64,000 bases of DNA from Mycobacterium sp. Aquia_216 (GTDB taxonomy: Bacteria; Actinomycetota; Actinomycetes; Mycobacteriales; Mycobacteriaceae), in the NCBI RefSeq assembly GCF_026723865.1, contig NZ_CP113529.1:3658001-3722000 (forward strand), given 5' to 3'. This document shows, in pieces, positions 1 to 10,518 of the stretch. Each line of letters begins with the position of its first letter. Position 1 is the stretch's first letter. A program made the translations under genes and the position numbers. The notes below the pieces were generated by a model. The model ran no database searches and was not told where the DNA came from. It worked only from the letters and a program-made list of their open reading frames with translations.

Positions 1-3000
1 CCCGGCCGCCTCCAGCAGCCGTTCGGCCATGCCGTGCAACGCCCACGGATTGGATTCCGTCATGAACTTTCGGTTCTCCGGGTCCAGCACGTAGCGCTCG
101 GTCAGCTGTTCATACATCCAGTCGGCCATGACCCCGGCAGTCGCGTCGTAACCGAAGAGGTAGTCGACGGTCGCTGCCATCTCGAATGCACCCTTGTAGC
201 CGTGCCGGCGCATCGCGGTCATCCAGCGGGGATTGACCACCCGGGCGCGAAATACCCGAGTGGTCTCCTCGGACAGCGTGCGGGTGCGGATCGCGTCGGG
301 TCGGGTGTTGTCGCCGATGTAGGCGGCCGGCGCCTTGCCGGTCAGCGCCCGCACCGTCGCGACCATGCCGCCGTGGTATTGGAAGTAGTCGTCGGAATCG
401 GCGATGTCGTGCTCGCGGGTATCGGTGTTCTTGGCCGCCACCGCAATCCGCCGGTACTGCCGGTTCATGTCCTCGACCGCTTCACGGCCGTCCAGGTCGC
501 GCCCGTAGGCGAACCCACCCCAGGCCGTGTACACCTGCGCGAGATCGGCGTCGTCGCGCCAGTTCCGGCTGTCGATCAGCTGCAGCAGCCCGGCACCATA
601 CGTGCCCGGCTTCGATCCGAAAATTCTTGTGGTAGAACGCCTTTCGTCGCCATGCTGGGCCAGGTCGGCCTGCGCGTGGGCGCGGACGTAGTTACCGTCG
701 GCGGGCTCGTCGAGTTCGGCGACCAAGCGCACCGCGTCGTCGAGCATCGTTACGACGTGCGGGAATGCGTCCCGGAAGAATCCCGAGATCCGCACCGTTA
801 CGTCGATCCGCGGACGCCCCAGTTCGGCCAGCGAAATCGGCGTCAGACCGACGACGCGACGTGACGCGTCGTCCCACACCGGCCGAACGCCGAGCAGCGC
901 AAGGACCTCGGCGATGTCGTCGCCGGCGGTGCGCATAGCCGAGGTACCCCACACCGACAGCCCGACCGATTGCGGCCATTCCCCATGGTCGTCCCGGTAC
1001 CGGGTCAGCAGTGAATCTGCAAGCGCGACACCGGCTTCCCAGGCCAGCCGGGATGGTATCGCCTTGGGGTCGACGGAGTAGAAGTTGCGGCCGGTGGGCA
1101 GCACGTTGACCAGGCCGCGCAACGGCGACCCAGACGGACCGGCCGGAATGAACCGGCCGTCCAGTGCCCGGAGCACCTGGTCGATTTCGGCGGCGGTACC
1201 GCTCAGCCGGGGCACTACCTCAGTGGCCGCGAACCGCAGCACCGCGGCCACCTCGGCATTGTCGGTAATCCTGTCCACGGCCGCCGGATCCCAGCCGGTG
1301 GCTTGCAGCGACGCGACCAAGCCGCGTGCCAGGGCCTCGGTTTGATCGACCTTGGTCCGCTCGTCGGTGCCGTCTTCGGCGAGACCGAGTGCTTGTCGCA
1401 AGCCGGGTAGCGCATGCTCGCCGGCGAACAGCTGGCGGGCCCGCAGGATGGCCAGCACCAGGTCGAGTTCTGCTTCCCCCGTGGGCTTTTGCCCGAGGAT
1501 GTGCAGGCCGTCGCGGATCTGGACATCCTTGATTTCGCATAGCCAGCCATCGACGTGCAGGATCATGTCGTCGAACGTGTCTTCTTCAGGCTGCTCGGTC
1601 AGGCCCAGATCGTGGTCCATCTTGGCGGCGCGGATCAGCGTCCAGATCTGCTGACGGATGGCGGGCAGCTTGCCCGGATCCAGGGCGGCGACGTTGGCGT
1701 GCTCATCGAGCAGCTGCTCCAAACGTGCGATGTCGCCGTAGCTTTCGGCGCGGGCCATCGGTGGGATCAGATGATCGACGAGCACGGCGTGCGCCCGCCT
1801 CTTGGCCTGAGTGCCCTCGCCGGGGTCGTTGACCAGGAACGGATAGATCAGCGGCAGGTTGCCCAGCGCGGCGTCGGATCCGCAGGCCGCCGACATCCCC
1901 AGCGTCTTGCCGGGAAGCCATTCCAGGTTGCCGTGCTTGCCCAGGTGCACCACGGCGTGGGATCCGAATCCGGTATCCAGCCAGTGGTAGGCGGCCAGGT
2001 AGTGATGGCTGGGCGGCAGGTCAGGATCGTGATAGATGGCAACCGGATTCTCGCCGAACCCGCGGGGCGGCTGCACCAGCAGCACCAGGTTCTCGGATTG
2101 CATTGCGGCGATGACTATCTCGCCCTCGGGATCCGCCGTACGGTCGACGAAGAGCTCGCCGGGCGCTGGACCCCAATGGGTTTCGACGGCCTCGCGGAAT
2201 TCCTCTGGCAAGGTGGCGAACCAGTCGCGGTAATCTTCGGCGGACACCCTGATCGGATTGCCGGCCAGTTGTTCTTGGGTGAGCCAGTCGGGGTCCTGCC
2301 CGCCGCGTTCGATCAGCGCGTGTATCAGGGCATCACCGTCGTTGGCATCGACCCCGGGCAGATCGCCCACCCGATAACCGACGTCACGCATCGCCCGCAC
2401 CAGGGCCACCGCGCTGGCCGGGGTGTCCAATCCGACGGCGTTGCCGATGCGGGCATGCTTGGTGGGATATGCCGAGAACACCAGGGCCACCCGCTTGTCG
2501 GCCGGGGCGACATACCGCAACTGTGCGTGCCGGATGGCCAGGCCGGCGACCCGTGCACAGCGTTCCGGGTCGGCGACATAGGAGATCAGCCCGTCGTCAT
2601 CGATCTCCTTGAAGGAGAACGGGACGGTGATGATGCGCCCGTCGAACTCGGGCACCGCCACCTGACTGGCGACATCCAGCGGGGACAGGCCGTCATCGTT
2701 TTCACACCACTGATCGCGCGAGCTCGTCAGGCACAGACCCTGCAAGATCGGAACATCCAGGGCGGCAAGGTGTTCCACATTCCAGCTATCGTCCTCCCCG
2801 CCCGCTGACGCGGTCGCGGGCTTCAGTCCCCCGGCGGCCAGCACGGTGACCACCATCGCGTCGGCCTCGCCGAGCCGTTGCAGCAGTTCGGGTTCGGCGG
2901 TGCGCAGCGACGCGCAGTAGACGGGCAGCGCTCGTCCACCAGCGTCTTCGATAGCCGCGCATAGCGATTCGATGTACGAGGTGTTGCCGGCCAGATGCTG

Positions 3001-3501
3001 CGCACGGTAGTACAGCACCGCGATCGTCGGCCCACCGGTGTGCTGCGCTCGGGGCCGTTCCAGTTCACCCCACGTCGGCGTCACCACCGGCTCGGTGAAG
3101 CCGGCGCCGGTCATCAGCACCGTGTCGGACAGGAACGAATGCAGTTGCCGCAGGTTCTCCACGCCGCCGTGCGCCAGGTAGATGTGAGCCTGCACGGCAA
3201 TCCCGGCGGCGAGCGTGGACAGTCCGGTCAACTCGGCGTCGGCGGCTTGCTCACCGCTGACCAACACCGTCGGAATACCACTGGCGATCACGGTGTCGAT
3301 GCCGTTTTGCCAGGCGCGATAACCACCGAGGATCCGGACGACCACGATCGCAGCGTCGGCAAGCAGGTCGGGCAATTCTGTGTCAGTCAGGGGGTCGGAC
3401 AGCCGGGCGGGATTGGCCCATCGATAGTTTTTCCCACTGGCACGGGCGCTGATCAGGTCGGTATCGGATGTCGACAGCAGGACGATGGTTGGCTCAGCCA
3501 C
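1..3501 (-). CDS. cobN: cobaltochelatase subunit CobN (3' end cut by window edge)
   Basis: Large subunit of the aerobic cobaltochelatase, which uses ATP to insert cobalt into hydrogenobyrinic acid a,c-diamide. The frame is open for 1,167 codons without a stop. It begins at GTG 3501 (VAEPTIVLLSTSDTDLISAR) and includes family stretches such as VVHLGKHGNLEWLPGK and LSVWGTSAMRTAGDDIAEVLALLG. M. tuberculosis CobN is about 1,190 residues, so roughly 25-30 C-terminal residues lie outside the window. The start is 3 bases after the stop of the upstream hydrolase gene, so the two are probably co-transcribed. Family assignment is secure. Confidence 0.96.
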   Translation of the reverse strand, partial: MAEPTIVLLSTSDTDLISARASGKNYRWANPARLSDPLTDTELPDLLADAAIVVVRILGGYRAWQNGIDTVIASGIPTVLVSGEQAADAELTGLSTLAAGIAVQAHIYLAHGGVENLRQLHSFLSDTVLMTGAGFTEPVVTPTWGELERPRAQHTGGPTIAVLYYRAQHLAGNTSYIESLCAAIEDAGGRALPVYCASLRTAEPELLQRLGEADAMVVTVLAAGGLKPATASAGGEDDSWNVEHLAALDVPILQGLCLTSSRDQWCENDDGLSPLDVASQVAVPEFDGRIITVPFSFKEIDDDGLISYVADPERCARVAGLAIRHAQLRYVAPADKRVALVFSAYPTKHARIGNAVGLDTPASAVALVRAMRDVGYRVGDLPGVDANDGDALIHALIERGGQDPDWLTQEQLAGNPIRVSAEDYRDWFATLPEEFREAVETHWGPAPGELFVDRTADPEGEIVIAAMQSENLVLLVQPPRGFGENPVAIYHDPDLPPSHHYLAAYHWLDTGFGSHAVVHLGKHGNLEWLPGKTLGMSAACGSDAALGNLPLIYPFLVNDPGEGTQAKRRAHAVLVDHLIPPMARAESYGDIARLEQLLDEHANVAALDPGKLPAIRQQIWTLIRAAKMDHDLGLTEQPEEDTFDDMILHVDGWLCEIKDVQIRDGLHILGQKPTGEAELDLVLAILRARQLFAGEHALPGLRQALGLAEDGTDERTKVDQTEALARGLVASLQATGWDPAAVDRITDNAEVAAVLRFAATEVVPRLSGTAAEIDQVLRALDGRFIPAGPSGSPLRGLVNVLPTGRNFYSVDPKAIPSRLAWEAGVALADSLLTRYRDDHGEWPQSVGLSVWGTSAMRTAGDDIAEVLALLGVRPVWDDASRRVVGLTPISLAELGRPRIDVTVRISGFFRDAFPHVVTMLDDAVRLVAELDEPADGNYVRAHAQADLAQHGDERRSTTRIFGSKPGTYGAGLLQLIDSRNWRDDADLAQVYTAWGGFAYGRDLDGREAVEDMNRQYRRIAVAAKNTDTREHDIADSDDYFQYHGGMVATVRALTGKAPAAYIGDNTRPDAIRTRTLSEETTRVFRARVVNPRWMTAMRRHGYKGAFEMAATVDYLFGYDATAGVMADWMYEQLTERYVLDPENRKFMTESNPWALHGMAERLLEAAG

Positions 3502-3504
3502 CCC

Positions 3505-4173
3505 TCATTCGTACCGTAGCGTCGCCGCGATGCGCCCGGCGACCTCAGCGGCCACGTCGAGTGCCCGTCCGCCGTCTGCCGCGTGATAACGATCCGCGGC
3601 CGGGTCGTACTCGGCGCCGGCGATCGAGCCGTGATCGGCCGCCAACTCGAAGAGGTCCACCGGCCACCCGACCCGTTCAAGCCGAGCGGCGAAGTCGCGG
3701 CTGCCTGTCGCAGGAACCACGTCGTCGGCCAAGCCGTGCAGCAAGGTGAACGGTGCGCCGATCTCCTCAAGAGTCAGTCCCTCGCAAGGGATGCGGCCCG
3801 TAATCGGATCGGGCACCGTGAACAAACCGGCCAGACAGACCGTGTGGGTCAGCGGGACATCGCGGCGGGCCAGTGTCAGACCTGCCGCGGCGAGACCTCC
3901 CATCGACCACCCGACGAGCACGAAACCCCTTCCTTCACAGCGCTTTTGCATGAACTCGAGCGATTGTGACAGGGCCGCACGGCCGCCGTCGTCGGCGTGG
4001 GAATCCCAATCGGGCACCACGACGGTGGCGCCGCGGTCGGCGAGCAGGTTCGCCAGGGGCCGCAGTACGACGCGGGCTCTGGCCTGCATGCCATGCCATA
4101 GCAAGATGGCCGGTCGAGCCGGATCACCGTATACATCGACCGAACGTCCCGCGGCGTACTCCATCGTCTGCAC
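3505..4173 (-). CDS. alpha/beta hydrolase (dienelactone hydrolase-like), upstream of cobN
   Basis: A 222-residue cytosolic alpha/beta hydrolase with no signal peptide or membrane helix. Visible elements are an oxyanion region (LLWHGMQ, about residues 24-30), the nucleophile elbow GWSMGG with Ser90, an acidic residue in GLADDVVP (150/151) and His181 in AADHGS, giving a plausible Ser-Asp-His triad. Start is GTG 4173 or ATG 4164; no strong ribosome site decides. Its stop is 3 bases before cobN, so expression may be shared, but no link to cobalamin chemistry can be shown. Substrate unknown. Confidence 0.88.
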   Translation of the reverse strand: MQTMEYAAGRSVDVYGDPARPAILLWHGMQARARVVLRPLANLLADRGATVVVPDWDSHADDGGRAALSQSLEFMQKRCEGRGFVLVGWSMGGLAAAGLTLARRDVPLTHTVCLAGLFTVPDPITGRIPCEGLTLEEIGAPFTLLHGLADDVVPATGSRDFAARLERVGWPVDLFELAADHGSIAGAEYDPAADRYHAADGGRALDVAAEVAGRIAATLRYE

Positions 4174-4231
4174 CGCAACAGAGTGCCCATCGCGCCACGA
4201 TGCAATCGCCGAACGTGTCGGGCCTCGTCCC

Positions 4232-4237
4232 TATAAT
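4232..4237 (+). promoter_or_regulatory. -10 box (TATAAT) for the HNH gene, leaderless
   Basis: A perfect TATAAT ends 7 bases before the ATG at 4245, so transcription should begin at or next to the start codon. No ribosome site precedes that ATG. No convincing -35 was found. Confidence 0.5.
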
Positions 4238-4244
4238 CGAAAGT

Positions 4245-5699
4245 ATGTTCGATGACTTGCAGGGCGCGGAGGCACTGGTGCGCGCCGACGATGCGACCGT
4301 GGTGGCGGCCATCGCCGGGTGGGCACGTGCCGAGGCCGCCGCCTCGTCGCGCCGGCTGGCCGCGATTGCCGAACTGGTGCGCCGCCGCGCGATGGGCCCC
4401 GTCGACCATGCCATGTGGTCGTGCGACAACTGGGACGCGATGGCCGCCGAAGTCTCGGCGGTGCACGGTATCAGCCACAGCATGGCGTCCGGGCAGATGT
4501 ATCTGGCCGTCGCACTGCGTGATCGGTTACCCCACGTGGCAGCACTTTTCGCCGACGGCGCGATAAGCGCGCGGCTGACCGCGACCATTGTGTGGCACAC
4601 GGATCTGATCAAGGACGAGGAGACGCTTCGGCTGGTGGATGCGGCGCTGGCCAAAGATGCGGTCCGATATGGGCCACTGTCGGTAAACAAGACAGCACAA
4701 GCCATCGACGCGATAGTGGATCGCTATGACCCCGGGGCGCTGCGGCGCGGTCGGGCTGCCGCGCGCAGCCGTGACGTGGTGATCGACCTGGCCAATGACG
4801 AGTCGGGCACCGCCACGCTGTGGGGCCGGCTGTACTCCACCGATGCAGCCGCTCTGGACCGACGGCTACAGCAGATGGCGCACGACGTCTGCGACGACGA
4901 CCCACGGACACTTGCGCAACGCCGTGCCGACGCGTTGGGCGTACTGGCAGCGGGTGGCCAGCGGCTCGCCTGCGGCTGCAGCAACGGCGAATGCCCGGGG
5001 CGCTTGGAGAGCGACGAGCGGGCAGCCGGTGTCGTCATCCACGTTGTCGCCGAGTCCTCGGCGGTCGTGTCGGAGCCGCCCGACACGCCGGGCGCCAACC
5101 GGCCCTCCGCATTGATCCCCGGTGGTGGAACGGTACCCGCGCCACGGCTGGCGGAATTGATTCGCAATGGCGCGCAGTTGCGGCCGGTGCGGCATCCCGC
5201 CAACGACAGCGCACCGGAGCCGGGCTACCGTCCCTCGACGGCGCTCGACACGTTTGTGCGGTGCCGCGATCTGACATGTCGCTTCCCCCATTGCGATCGT
5301 CCCGCCGAGATTTGCGACATCGACCATACGATTCCCTACCCGTTCGGCCCAACCCATCCGTCGAATCTCAAGTGCCTGTGCCGAAAACATCACCTGCTCA
5401 AGACTTTCTGGACGGCCTGGCGCGACGAGCAGCGGCCCGACGGTGCCGTTACCTGGACGTCTCCGGGCGGCCACACGTACACCACCCGGCCCGGTAGCCG
5501 ACTTCTCTTCCCCACGCTGTGCGCCTCCACCGGTGAATTACGCACTGCGCCAAGGGTTAGTCCACCGGCCGTCGGACGCGGCGTGATGATGCCCAAGCGA
5601 CCGCGCACCCGCGAACAAGACCGCATCTACCGCATCAATGCCGAGCGTTCACTCAACGCCGCTCATGTCGCCGCACGAAACCAGGCGCCGCCGTTCTGA
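4245..5699 (+). CDS. HNH endonuclease domain protein, 13E12 repeat (DUF222) family
   Basis: A 484-residue member of the mycobacterial 13E12/DUF222 family: a helical N-terminal DUF222 region (about 1-330) and a C-terminal HNH nuclease domain with [20 protein letters not shown] followed by [14 protein letters not shown]. This has the zinc-binding Cys pairs and the catalytic Asp-His and His-His of the HNH fold. The open frame extends to 3966, but ATG 4245 is preferred because it matches the family start (MFDDLQG) and sits 7 bases after TATAAT. Such genes recur in mycobacterial genomes and are often associated with mobile repeats. The biological role is unknown; it converges with the monooxygenase gene. 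Confidence 0.88.
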   Translation: MFDDLQGAEALVRADDATVVAAIAGWARAEAAASSRRLAAIAELVRRRAMGPVDHAMWSCDNWDAMAAEVSAVHGISHSMASGQMYLAVALRDRLPHVAALFADGAISARLTATIVWHTDLIKDEETLRLVDAALAKDAVRYGPLSVNKTAQAIDAIVDRYDPGALRRGRAAARSRDVVIDLANDESGTATLWGRLYSTDAAALDRRLQQMAHDVCDDDPRTLAQRRADALGVLAAGGQRLACGCSNGECPGRLESDERAAGVVIHVVAESSAVVSEPPDTPGANRPSALIPGGGTVPAPRLAELIRNGAQLRPVRHPANDSAPEPGYRPSTALDTFVRCRDLTCRFPHCDRPAEICDIDHTIPYPFGPTHPSNLKCLCRKHHLLKTFWTAWRDEQRPDGAVTWTSPGGHTYTTRPGSRLLFPTLCASTGELRTAPRVSPPAVGRGVMMPKRPRTREQDRIYRINAERSLNAAHVAARNQAPPF

Positions 5700-5701
5700 G
5701 A

Positions 5702-7156
5702 TCAGGCGGTGCGCACGTCGAAGTCCGCGAGATCGGGTTGGCGCAAGAGCTTGCGGTGGGTTTCCGGTGTCCACGGGAACACCTCGGGCAGACCATCTTT
5801 GCCCACGTACCAACTGTTGCAGCCTGACGCCCAAATAGTCTGTGGTATAGCGGCTTTCATGAGTTCATTGTATTCCTTGGTCGCGGCTTCCTTCGGCGCG
5901 GCGGCGCGCACCAACCCGGCGCGGAGCTGATTGATCCACCAGATCGCGTAGTCGGCTTGGTCCTCGGCGATTGCCATAAACGACTGGTTCCCGATCGGCG
6001 AATGCGGACCTAACAGCATGAACAGGTTGGGAAACCGTGGCACCGCGACCGACCGATATGCGATCGGACCATCGGCCCATGCCTCGTCCAGGGTGATCCC
6101 GCCCTCGCCGATCACCTCCATCGGTCTCACGTACGCCCTGGCGTCAAACCCGGTGGCGTAGACCAGCAGATCGAGTTCGTGCAGCGTGCCGTCTGCGGTC
6201 ACGATGCCCCGGGGCTCGATGCGGTCGACCCGATCGGTGACCACGTCGACGGTGGGATGCTGCACGGAACGGTAGAAACGTCGCGACATCACCAGCCGCT
6301 TGCACATCGGCTCGTAGGCCGGGGTGAGTTTCGCCCGCAGTTCCGGGTCGCGCACCGACCGCAGGTTCCATCGACAGCTGGCCTGGACCAGACTGCGGCG
6401 CAATCCCGGACGGATTGGGGCGCGGCCTAAGAACTGCGTGGCGAAGGCCCCCCAAAAGCACCGGCTCATCGCGTTGAGCACCGGCAAGCGCGACAATACC
6501 TGCCGGGTCAGCTGCGAATACCTCGGGTTGGGTAGCGGCAAGACCCACTGCGCGGTGCGCTGAAACAGGGTCAACTGGCGTACTTTGTCGCCGAGCTCCG
6601 CAACGATCTGCACACCGCTCGAGCCGTTTCCGATCAAGCCGATTCGCTTGTCCGGCAGGGAAACCGAGTGGTCCCATCGTGACGAGTGAAAGGCCGGGCC
6701 GGCGAACGTCTCTCGGCCGGGGATGTCCGGATAGCGAGGTATCCGTAGTACTCCGGTTGCGGTGATCACCACATCGAACGTCTCTTCGCCGAATGTCGTG
6801 GTGAGGCGCCATGTCCCGTCGTCGTATTCGGCTCTGGTGACGTCGCAGCCAAAACGGATGTGACGCCGGACGCCACGTTCGTCGGCCACCCGCCGGAAGT
6901 ACGCCAGCAACTCCGGCCCGGGCGACAGCAAATGTGACCACTTCGGGTTGGGCGCAAACGAGTAGGAGTAGAACCGCGACGGAACATCGCAGGTCAAACC
7001 CGGATACGTGTTATCGCGCCAGGTGCCTCCGACCTCGTCGGCTTTTTCGAAAATGGTGTACGAGTCGATGCCGGCGTCCTGCAACTTGACCGCCATGCAG
7101 AGGCCCGACATCCCGGCACCGATTATCGCGACTCTCAACTGACGCCTCGGCGCCAT
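5702..7156 (-). CDS. flavin-binding monooxygenase, Baeyer-Villiger type
   Basis: A 484-residue FAD/NADPH monooxygenase. The N-terminal Rossmann motif is GAGMSG (13-18) and a second dinucleotide motif reads GNGSSG. Between them lies the Baeyer-Villiger fingerprint F-x-G-x(3)-H-x(3)-W as FAGPAFHSSRW followed by D, and ATG-type motifs (TATGV, YATGFDA) are present. Length fits the family. Start ATG 7156 is chosen over in-frame GTGs at 7165 and 7159, which lie between a GGGAAG ribosome site and the ATG. Predicted to insert oxygen into a ketone or oxidise a sulfur or nitrogen centre; substrate unknown. It sits between the HNH gene and cobG, outside the conserved cob order. Confidence 0.9.
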   Translation of the reverse strand: MAPRRQLRVAIIGAGMSGLCMAVKLQDAGIDSYTIFEKADEVGGTWRDNTYPGLTCDVPSRFYSYSFAPNPKWSHLLSPGPELLAYFRRVADERGVRRHIRFGCDVTRAEYDDGTWRLTTTFGEETFDVVITATGVLRIPRYPDIPGRETFAGPAFHSSRWDHSVSLPDKRIGLIGNGSSGVQIVAELGDKVRQLTLFQRTAQWVLPLPNPRYSQLTRQVLSRLPVLNAMSRCFWGAFATQFLGRAPIRPGLRRSLVQASCRWNLRSVRDPELRAKLTPAYEPMCKRLVMSRRFYRSVQHPTVDVVTDRVDRIEPRGIVTADGTLHELDLLVYATGFDARAYVRPMEVIGEGGITLDEAWADGPIAYRSVAVPRFPNLFMLLGPHSPIGNQSFMAIAEDQADYAIWWINQLRAGLVRAAAPKEAATKEYNELMKAAIPQTIWASGCNSWYVGKDGLPEVFPWTPETHRKLLRQPDLADFDVRTA

Positions 7157-7264
7157 CACAACCACCAACTTCCCTCGTATAAGCCCGACGGTAATGACGC
7201 AGCACCCCGCTGTGGGCTCGAGAACGGGCCAGACAATTGGCGTTTTCGGTGCTGCGTTCTGCTC

Positions 7265-7270
7265 TACCGT
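7265..7270 (+). promoter_or_regulatory. -10 box (TACCGT) for cobG, leaderless
   Basis: TACCGT fits the mycobacterial TANNNT -10 form and ends 6 bases before the cobG GTG at 7277, so the first transcribed base would be the start codon. No cobalamin riboswitch fits in the about 120 bases upstream. Confidence 0.45.
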
Positions 7271-7276
7271 GGACAC

Positions 7277-8389
7277 GTGGCCCGAACCCGCGACACCGAC
7301 GCTTGCCCGGGTGCCCTGCAGGTGCATCAGGCGGCCGACGGCGCGCTGGTCCGCGTCCGACTGCCCGGCGGGATGATCACCGCCGTACAACTGGCGGCGC
7401 TCTGCGGCCTGTCGAGAGGCTTTGGCTCGGGGACCTTGGAGCTGACCGCCCGCGGCAACGTGCAACTGCGGGCGATCACCGACGTGACGGCGGTGGCAGA
7501 GGGCATTGCCAACGCCGGGCTGCTGCCGTCGGCGATGCACGAGCGCGTACGCAACATCGTCGCTTCGCCGTTGTCCGGCCGCGCCGGCGGACGCGCGGAC
7601 GTGCGGGGCTGGGTGCACGCGTTGGACGCCGCGATCTGCGCCGAGCCCAAATTAGTGGAACTGGGCGGCAGGTTCTGGTTCAGCATCGATGACGGCCGCG
7701 CCGACGTGTCCGGCCTGGGCTCCGACGTCGGGGTGCATGTCTGCGAAGACGGATTCGCGCTGCTGCTGATGGGGCGCGACACCGGTCTGCGAATGGCCGC
7801 CGACGATGTCGTCACGACACTGGTCGGAGTCGCCGTCCGGTTCGCCGAAGTGCGCGAAAAGGCATGGCGTATCAGCGAATTAGCTGACTTAGAAAGACTG
7901 CTGCCCGGTGCCGATCTCAGCGCCACCCCCGTTGCGACCGTCGCCAAACCGCCGGTGGGTTGGATAGCCCAGGACTGGCCCGGCCAGGAAGGCCGGGTTG
8001 CGTTGGGGGCCGCGGTACCGCTGGGTGTCCTGCCCGCGCAGGTCGCGGAGTACCTCGCCGTGATCGAAGCGCCGATGGTGATCACGCCGTGGCGCTCGGT
8101 GCTGGTGTGCGACCTCGACGAGGGTGTCGCCGACGCCGCGCTGCGGGTGCTGGCGCCGTTGGGCTTGGTGTTCGACGAGAACTCCCCGTGGCTCGACGTC
8201 AGCGCATGCACCGGACGTCCCGGCTGCGCGCACTCAGCCGCCGACGTGCGGGCGGACGCGGCCCAGCTCGTCGGGACGGAATCCGCGGTGCGTCGCCACT
8301 ACGTCGGCTGCGAACGCGCCTGCGGCAGCCCGCCGACCGGTCAGGTACTCGTCGCCACCGGCGACGGATACCGGCTGCTCCGTAGCTAG
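7277..8389 (+). CDS. cobG: precorrin-3B synthase CobG
   Basis: Oxygen-dependent CobG converts precorrin-3A to precorrin-3B in the aerobic cobalamin pathway. The 370-residue product belongs to the sulfite/nitrite reductase fold. N-terminal ferredoxin-like half-domain segments are visible (VRVRLPGGMITAVQLAALCG, LELTARGNVQLRAI). The C-terminal cysteines CTGRPGC and CERAC bind the 4Fe-4S cluster. Start GTG 7277 gives MARTRDTDACPGALQ, matching the family. It begins the cobG-cobH-cobIJ operon: cobH starts 9 bases after its stop. Confidence 0.96.
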   Translation: MARTRDTDACPGALQVHQAADGALVRVRLPGGMITAVQLAALCGLSRGFGSGTLELTARGNVQLRAITDVTAVAEGIANAGLLPSAMHERVRNIVASPLSGRAGGRADVRGWVHALDAAICAEPKLVELGGRFWFSIDDGRADVSGLGSDVGVHVCEDGFALLLMGRDTGLRMAADDVVTTLVGVAVRFAEVREKAWRISELADLERLLPGADLSATPVATVAKPPVGWIAQDWPGQEGRVALGAAVPLGVLPAQVAEYLAVIEAPMVITPWRSVLVCDLDEGVADAALRVLAPLGLVFDENSPWLDVSACTGRPGCAHSAADVRADAAQLVGTESAVRRHYVGCERACGSPPTGQVLVATGDGYRLLRS

Positions 8390-8398
8390 GGTGAGCAG

Positions 8399-9025
8399 GT
8401 GCTCGACTACATCCGCGATGCGGCGGAGATCTATCGCCAGTCGTTCGCGACCATCCGCGCCGAAGCCGACTTGGCACGATTTCCCGTCGACGTGGCACCG
8501 GTCGTGGTGCGGTTGATCCACACCTGCGGGCAGGTCGACGTTGCCGAGCACGTCGCCTTCACCGACGACGTGGTGGCGCGGGCCAGCGCCGCGCTGCAAA
8601 ACGGCGCCCCCGTGCTGTGCGATTCGTCGATGGTGGCCGCCGGGATCACCGCCGCCCGACTGCCCGCCGGAAACGAGGTCGTGTCGTTGGTGGCCGATCC
8701 ACGCGCCCCCGAGCTGGCCGCACGCCGGCAGACCACCCGCTCGGCGGCGGGCGTGGAGCTGTGGGTCGAACGGCTCGACGGCGCGGTGCTGGCGATCGGC
8801 AACGCGCCCACCGCGCTGTTTCGGCTGCTCGAACTGATCGACGAGGGAGCCGTGGCGCCGGCGGCGGTCCTGGGCGGGCCGGTGGGATTCGTCGGCTCAG
8901 CGCAGTCCAAGCAGGAGCTCATCGATCGCCCCCGCGGCATGTCATACCTGGTGGTGCGGGGCCGCCGCGGCGGCAGTGCGATGGCCGCCGCCGCAGTCAA
9001 CGCGATCGCGAGTGACGCCGAATGA
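8399..9025 (+). CDS. cobH: precorrin-8X methylmutase CobH
   Basis: CobH moves the C11 methyl group to C12, turning precorrin-8X into hydrogenobyrinic acid. The 208-residue product shows the family segments [29 protein letters not shown] with the catalytic His, [11 protein letters not shown], and [16 protein letters not shown]. Start is GTG 8399. Its stop overlaps the cobIJ start by 4 bases (ATGA), indicating translational coupling. Confidence 0.97.
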   Translation: MLDYIRDAAEIYRQSFATIRAEADLARFPVDVAPVVVRLIHTCGQVDVAEHVAFTDDVVARASAALQNGAPVLCDSSMVAAGITAARLPAGNEVVSLVADPRAPELAARRQTTRSAAGVELWVERLDGAVLAIGNAPTALFRLLELIDEGAVAPAAVLGGPVGFVGSAQSKQELIDRPRGMSYLVVRGRRGGSAMAAAAVNAIASDAE

Positions 9026-10509
9026 CGGGGCCCAGCAACCAGCGAGGCACGCTGTGGGGCGTCGGGCTCGGACCCGGAGACCCGGAGCTGGTCACCGTCA
9101 AGGCCGCCCGGGTGATCGGCGAGGCCGACGTGGTGGCCTACCACAGCGCCCGGCACGGCCGCAGTATCGCCCGCGGCATCGCTGAGCCCTATCTGCGGCC
9201 TGACCAGATCGAGGAGCACCTGGTCTATCCGGTGACCACCGAGGTGACCGATCATCCCGGCGGCTACGCCGGTGCGATCGAGGACTTCTATGTCGAGGCC
9301 GCCCAGCGCATCGCCGCGCACCTGGACGCTGGACGCAATGTGGCGCTGCTGGCCGAGGGCGATCCGTTGTTCTACAGCTCCTACATGCATCTGCACACCC
9401 GGCTGACGCAGCGGTTCGACGCCGTCATCGTGCCGGGCGTGACGTCGGTGAGCGCCGCCTCGGCAGCCGTCGCGACGCCACTGGTGGCCGGTGACGAGGT
9501 GCTGTCGGTGCTGCCGGGAACATTGCCGGTCGCCGAGTTGGCCCGTCGGCTCGCCGACGCCGACGCCGCCGTGGTGCTCAAACTGGGGCGTTCGTATCAC
9601 GCTGTCCGGAAAGCACTTTCGGCATCCGGGCGGCTGGACGAAGCGTTCTACGTGGAGCGGGCCAGTACCCCCACACAACGGATCTTGCCGGCCTCGGAGG
9701 TCGACGAGGCCACTGTGCCGTACTTCTCACTGGCCATGCTTCCGGGCGGACGGCGGTTCGAACACTCGCCGGCCGGGGCCGTCGCGGTGGTGGGCCTGGG
9801 CCCCGGCGACAACGACTGGATGACCCCGCAGAGCCGACGTGAGCTGGCGGGCGCGACCGACCTGATCGGCTACGCCAACTACCTGGATCGTGTCCCGGTT
9901 CGGGACGGTCAGCAACGTCATCCCAGCGATAACACCGACGAACCCGCACGGGCGCGACTGGCCTGCGCGCTGGCCGAACAGGGCCGTGCCGTCGCGGTGG
10001 TGTCGTCGGGCGACCCTGGAGTCTTCGCGATGGCCACCGCCGTCCTCGAAGAGGCCAAACAATGGCCCGGGGTGCAGGTCCGCGTGATCCCGGCGATGAC
10101 CGCCGCCCAGGCCGTCGCCAGCCGGGTGGGCGCGCCGCTGGGTCACGACTACGCGGTGATCTCGTTGTCGGACCGGCTCAAGCCGTGGGACGTGATCGAG
10201 GCGCGCCTGGCGGCCGCGGCCGCGGCGGACTTGGTGCTGGCCATCTACAACCCCGCCTCCAAGAGCCGTACCTGGCAGGTCGGCGCGATGCGCGACGTCT
10301 TGCTGATCCATCGCGAACCCGGAACGCCAGTGGTGATCGGCCGCAACGTGTCTGGGCCCGACGAGGACGTCCGCGTGGTGCGGTTGGCCGACCTGAACCC
10401 CGCCGATATCGACATGCGCTGCCTGCTGATCGTCGGATCGTCTCAAACCCAGTGGTATACAGGCGATTCCGGAGACACGGTGTTCACTCCCCGGCGTTAC
10501 CCGACCTGA
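9022..10509 (+). CDS. cobIJ: CobI-CobJ fusion: precorrin-2 C20- and precorrin-3B C17-methyltransferase
   Basis: Two SAM-dependent tetrapyrrole methylases in one 495-residue chain, the usual mycobacterial arrangement. The N-terminal half (about 1-245) is CobI with the motif [19 protein letters not shown]. The C-terminal half (about 250-495) is CobJ with its own [17 protein letters not shown] and [13 protein letters not shown]. CobI methylates C20 of precorrin-2; CobJ methylates C17 with ring contraction. Start ATG 9022 overlaps cobH. It converges on the PPE gene with a 9-base gap. Confidence 0.96.
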   Translation: MTGPSNQRGTLWGVGLGPGDPELVTVKAARVIGEADVVAYHSARHGRSIARGIAEPYLRPDQIEEHLVYPVTTEVTDHPGGYAGAIEDFYVEAAQRIAAHLDAGRNVALLAEGDPLFYSSYMHLHTRLTQRFDAVIVPGVTSVSAASAAVATPLVAGDEVLSVLPGTLPVAELARRLADADAAVVLKLGRSYHAVRKALSASGRLDEAFYVERASTPTQRILPASEVDEATVPYFSLAMLPGGRRFEHSPAGAVAVVGLGPGDNDWMTPQSRRELAGATDLIGYANYLDRVPVRDGQQRHPSDNTDEPARARLACALAEQGRAVAVVSSGDPGVFAMATAVLEEAKQWPGVQVRVIPAMTAAQAVASRVGAPLGHDYAVISLSDRLKPWDVIEARLAAAAAADLVLAIYNPASKSRTWQVGAMRDVLLIHREPGTPVVIGRNVSGPDEDVRVVRLADLNPADIDMRCLLIVGSSQTQWYTGDSGDTVFTPRRYPT

Positions 10510-10518
10510 ACGCGGCCG

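Noticed and set aside
1555..2808. 417-codon plus-strand open frame
   Set aside because: It is antisense to cobN, whose frame is continuous and family-like; long antisense frames are expected in GC-rich DNA.
7157..7276. Possible cobalamin riboswitch before cobG
   Set aside because: The gap is about 120 bases, no B12-box-like element was seen, and a leaderless promoter explains the start.
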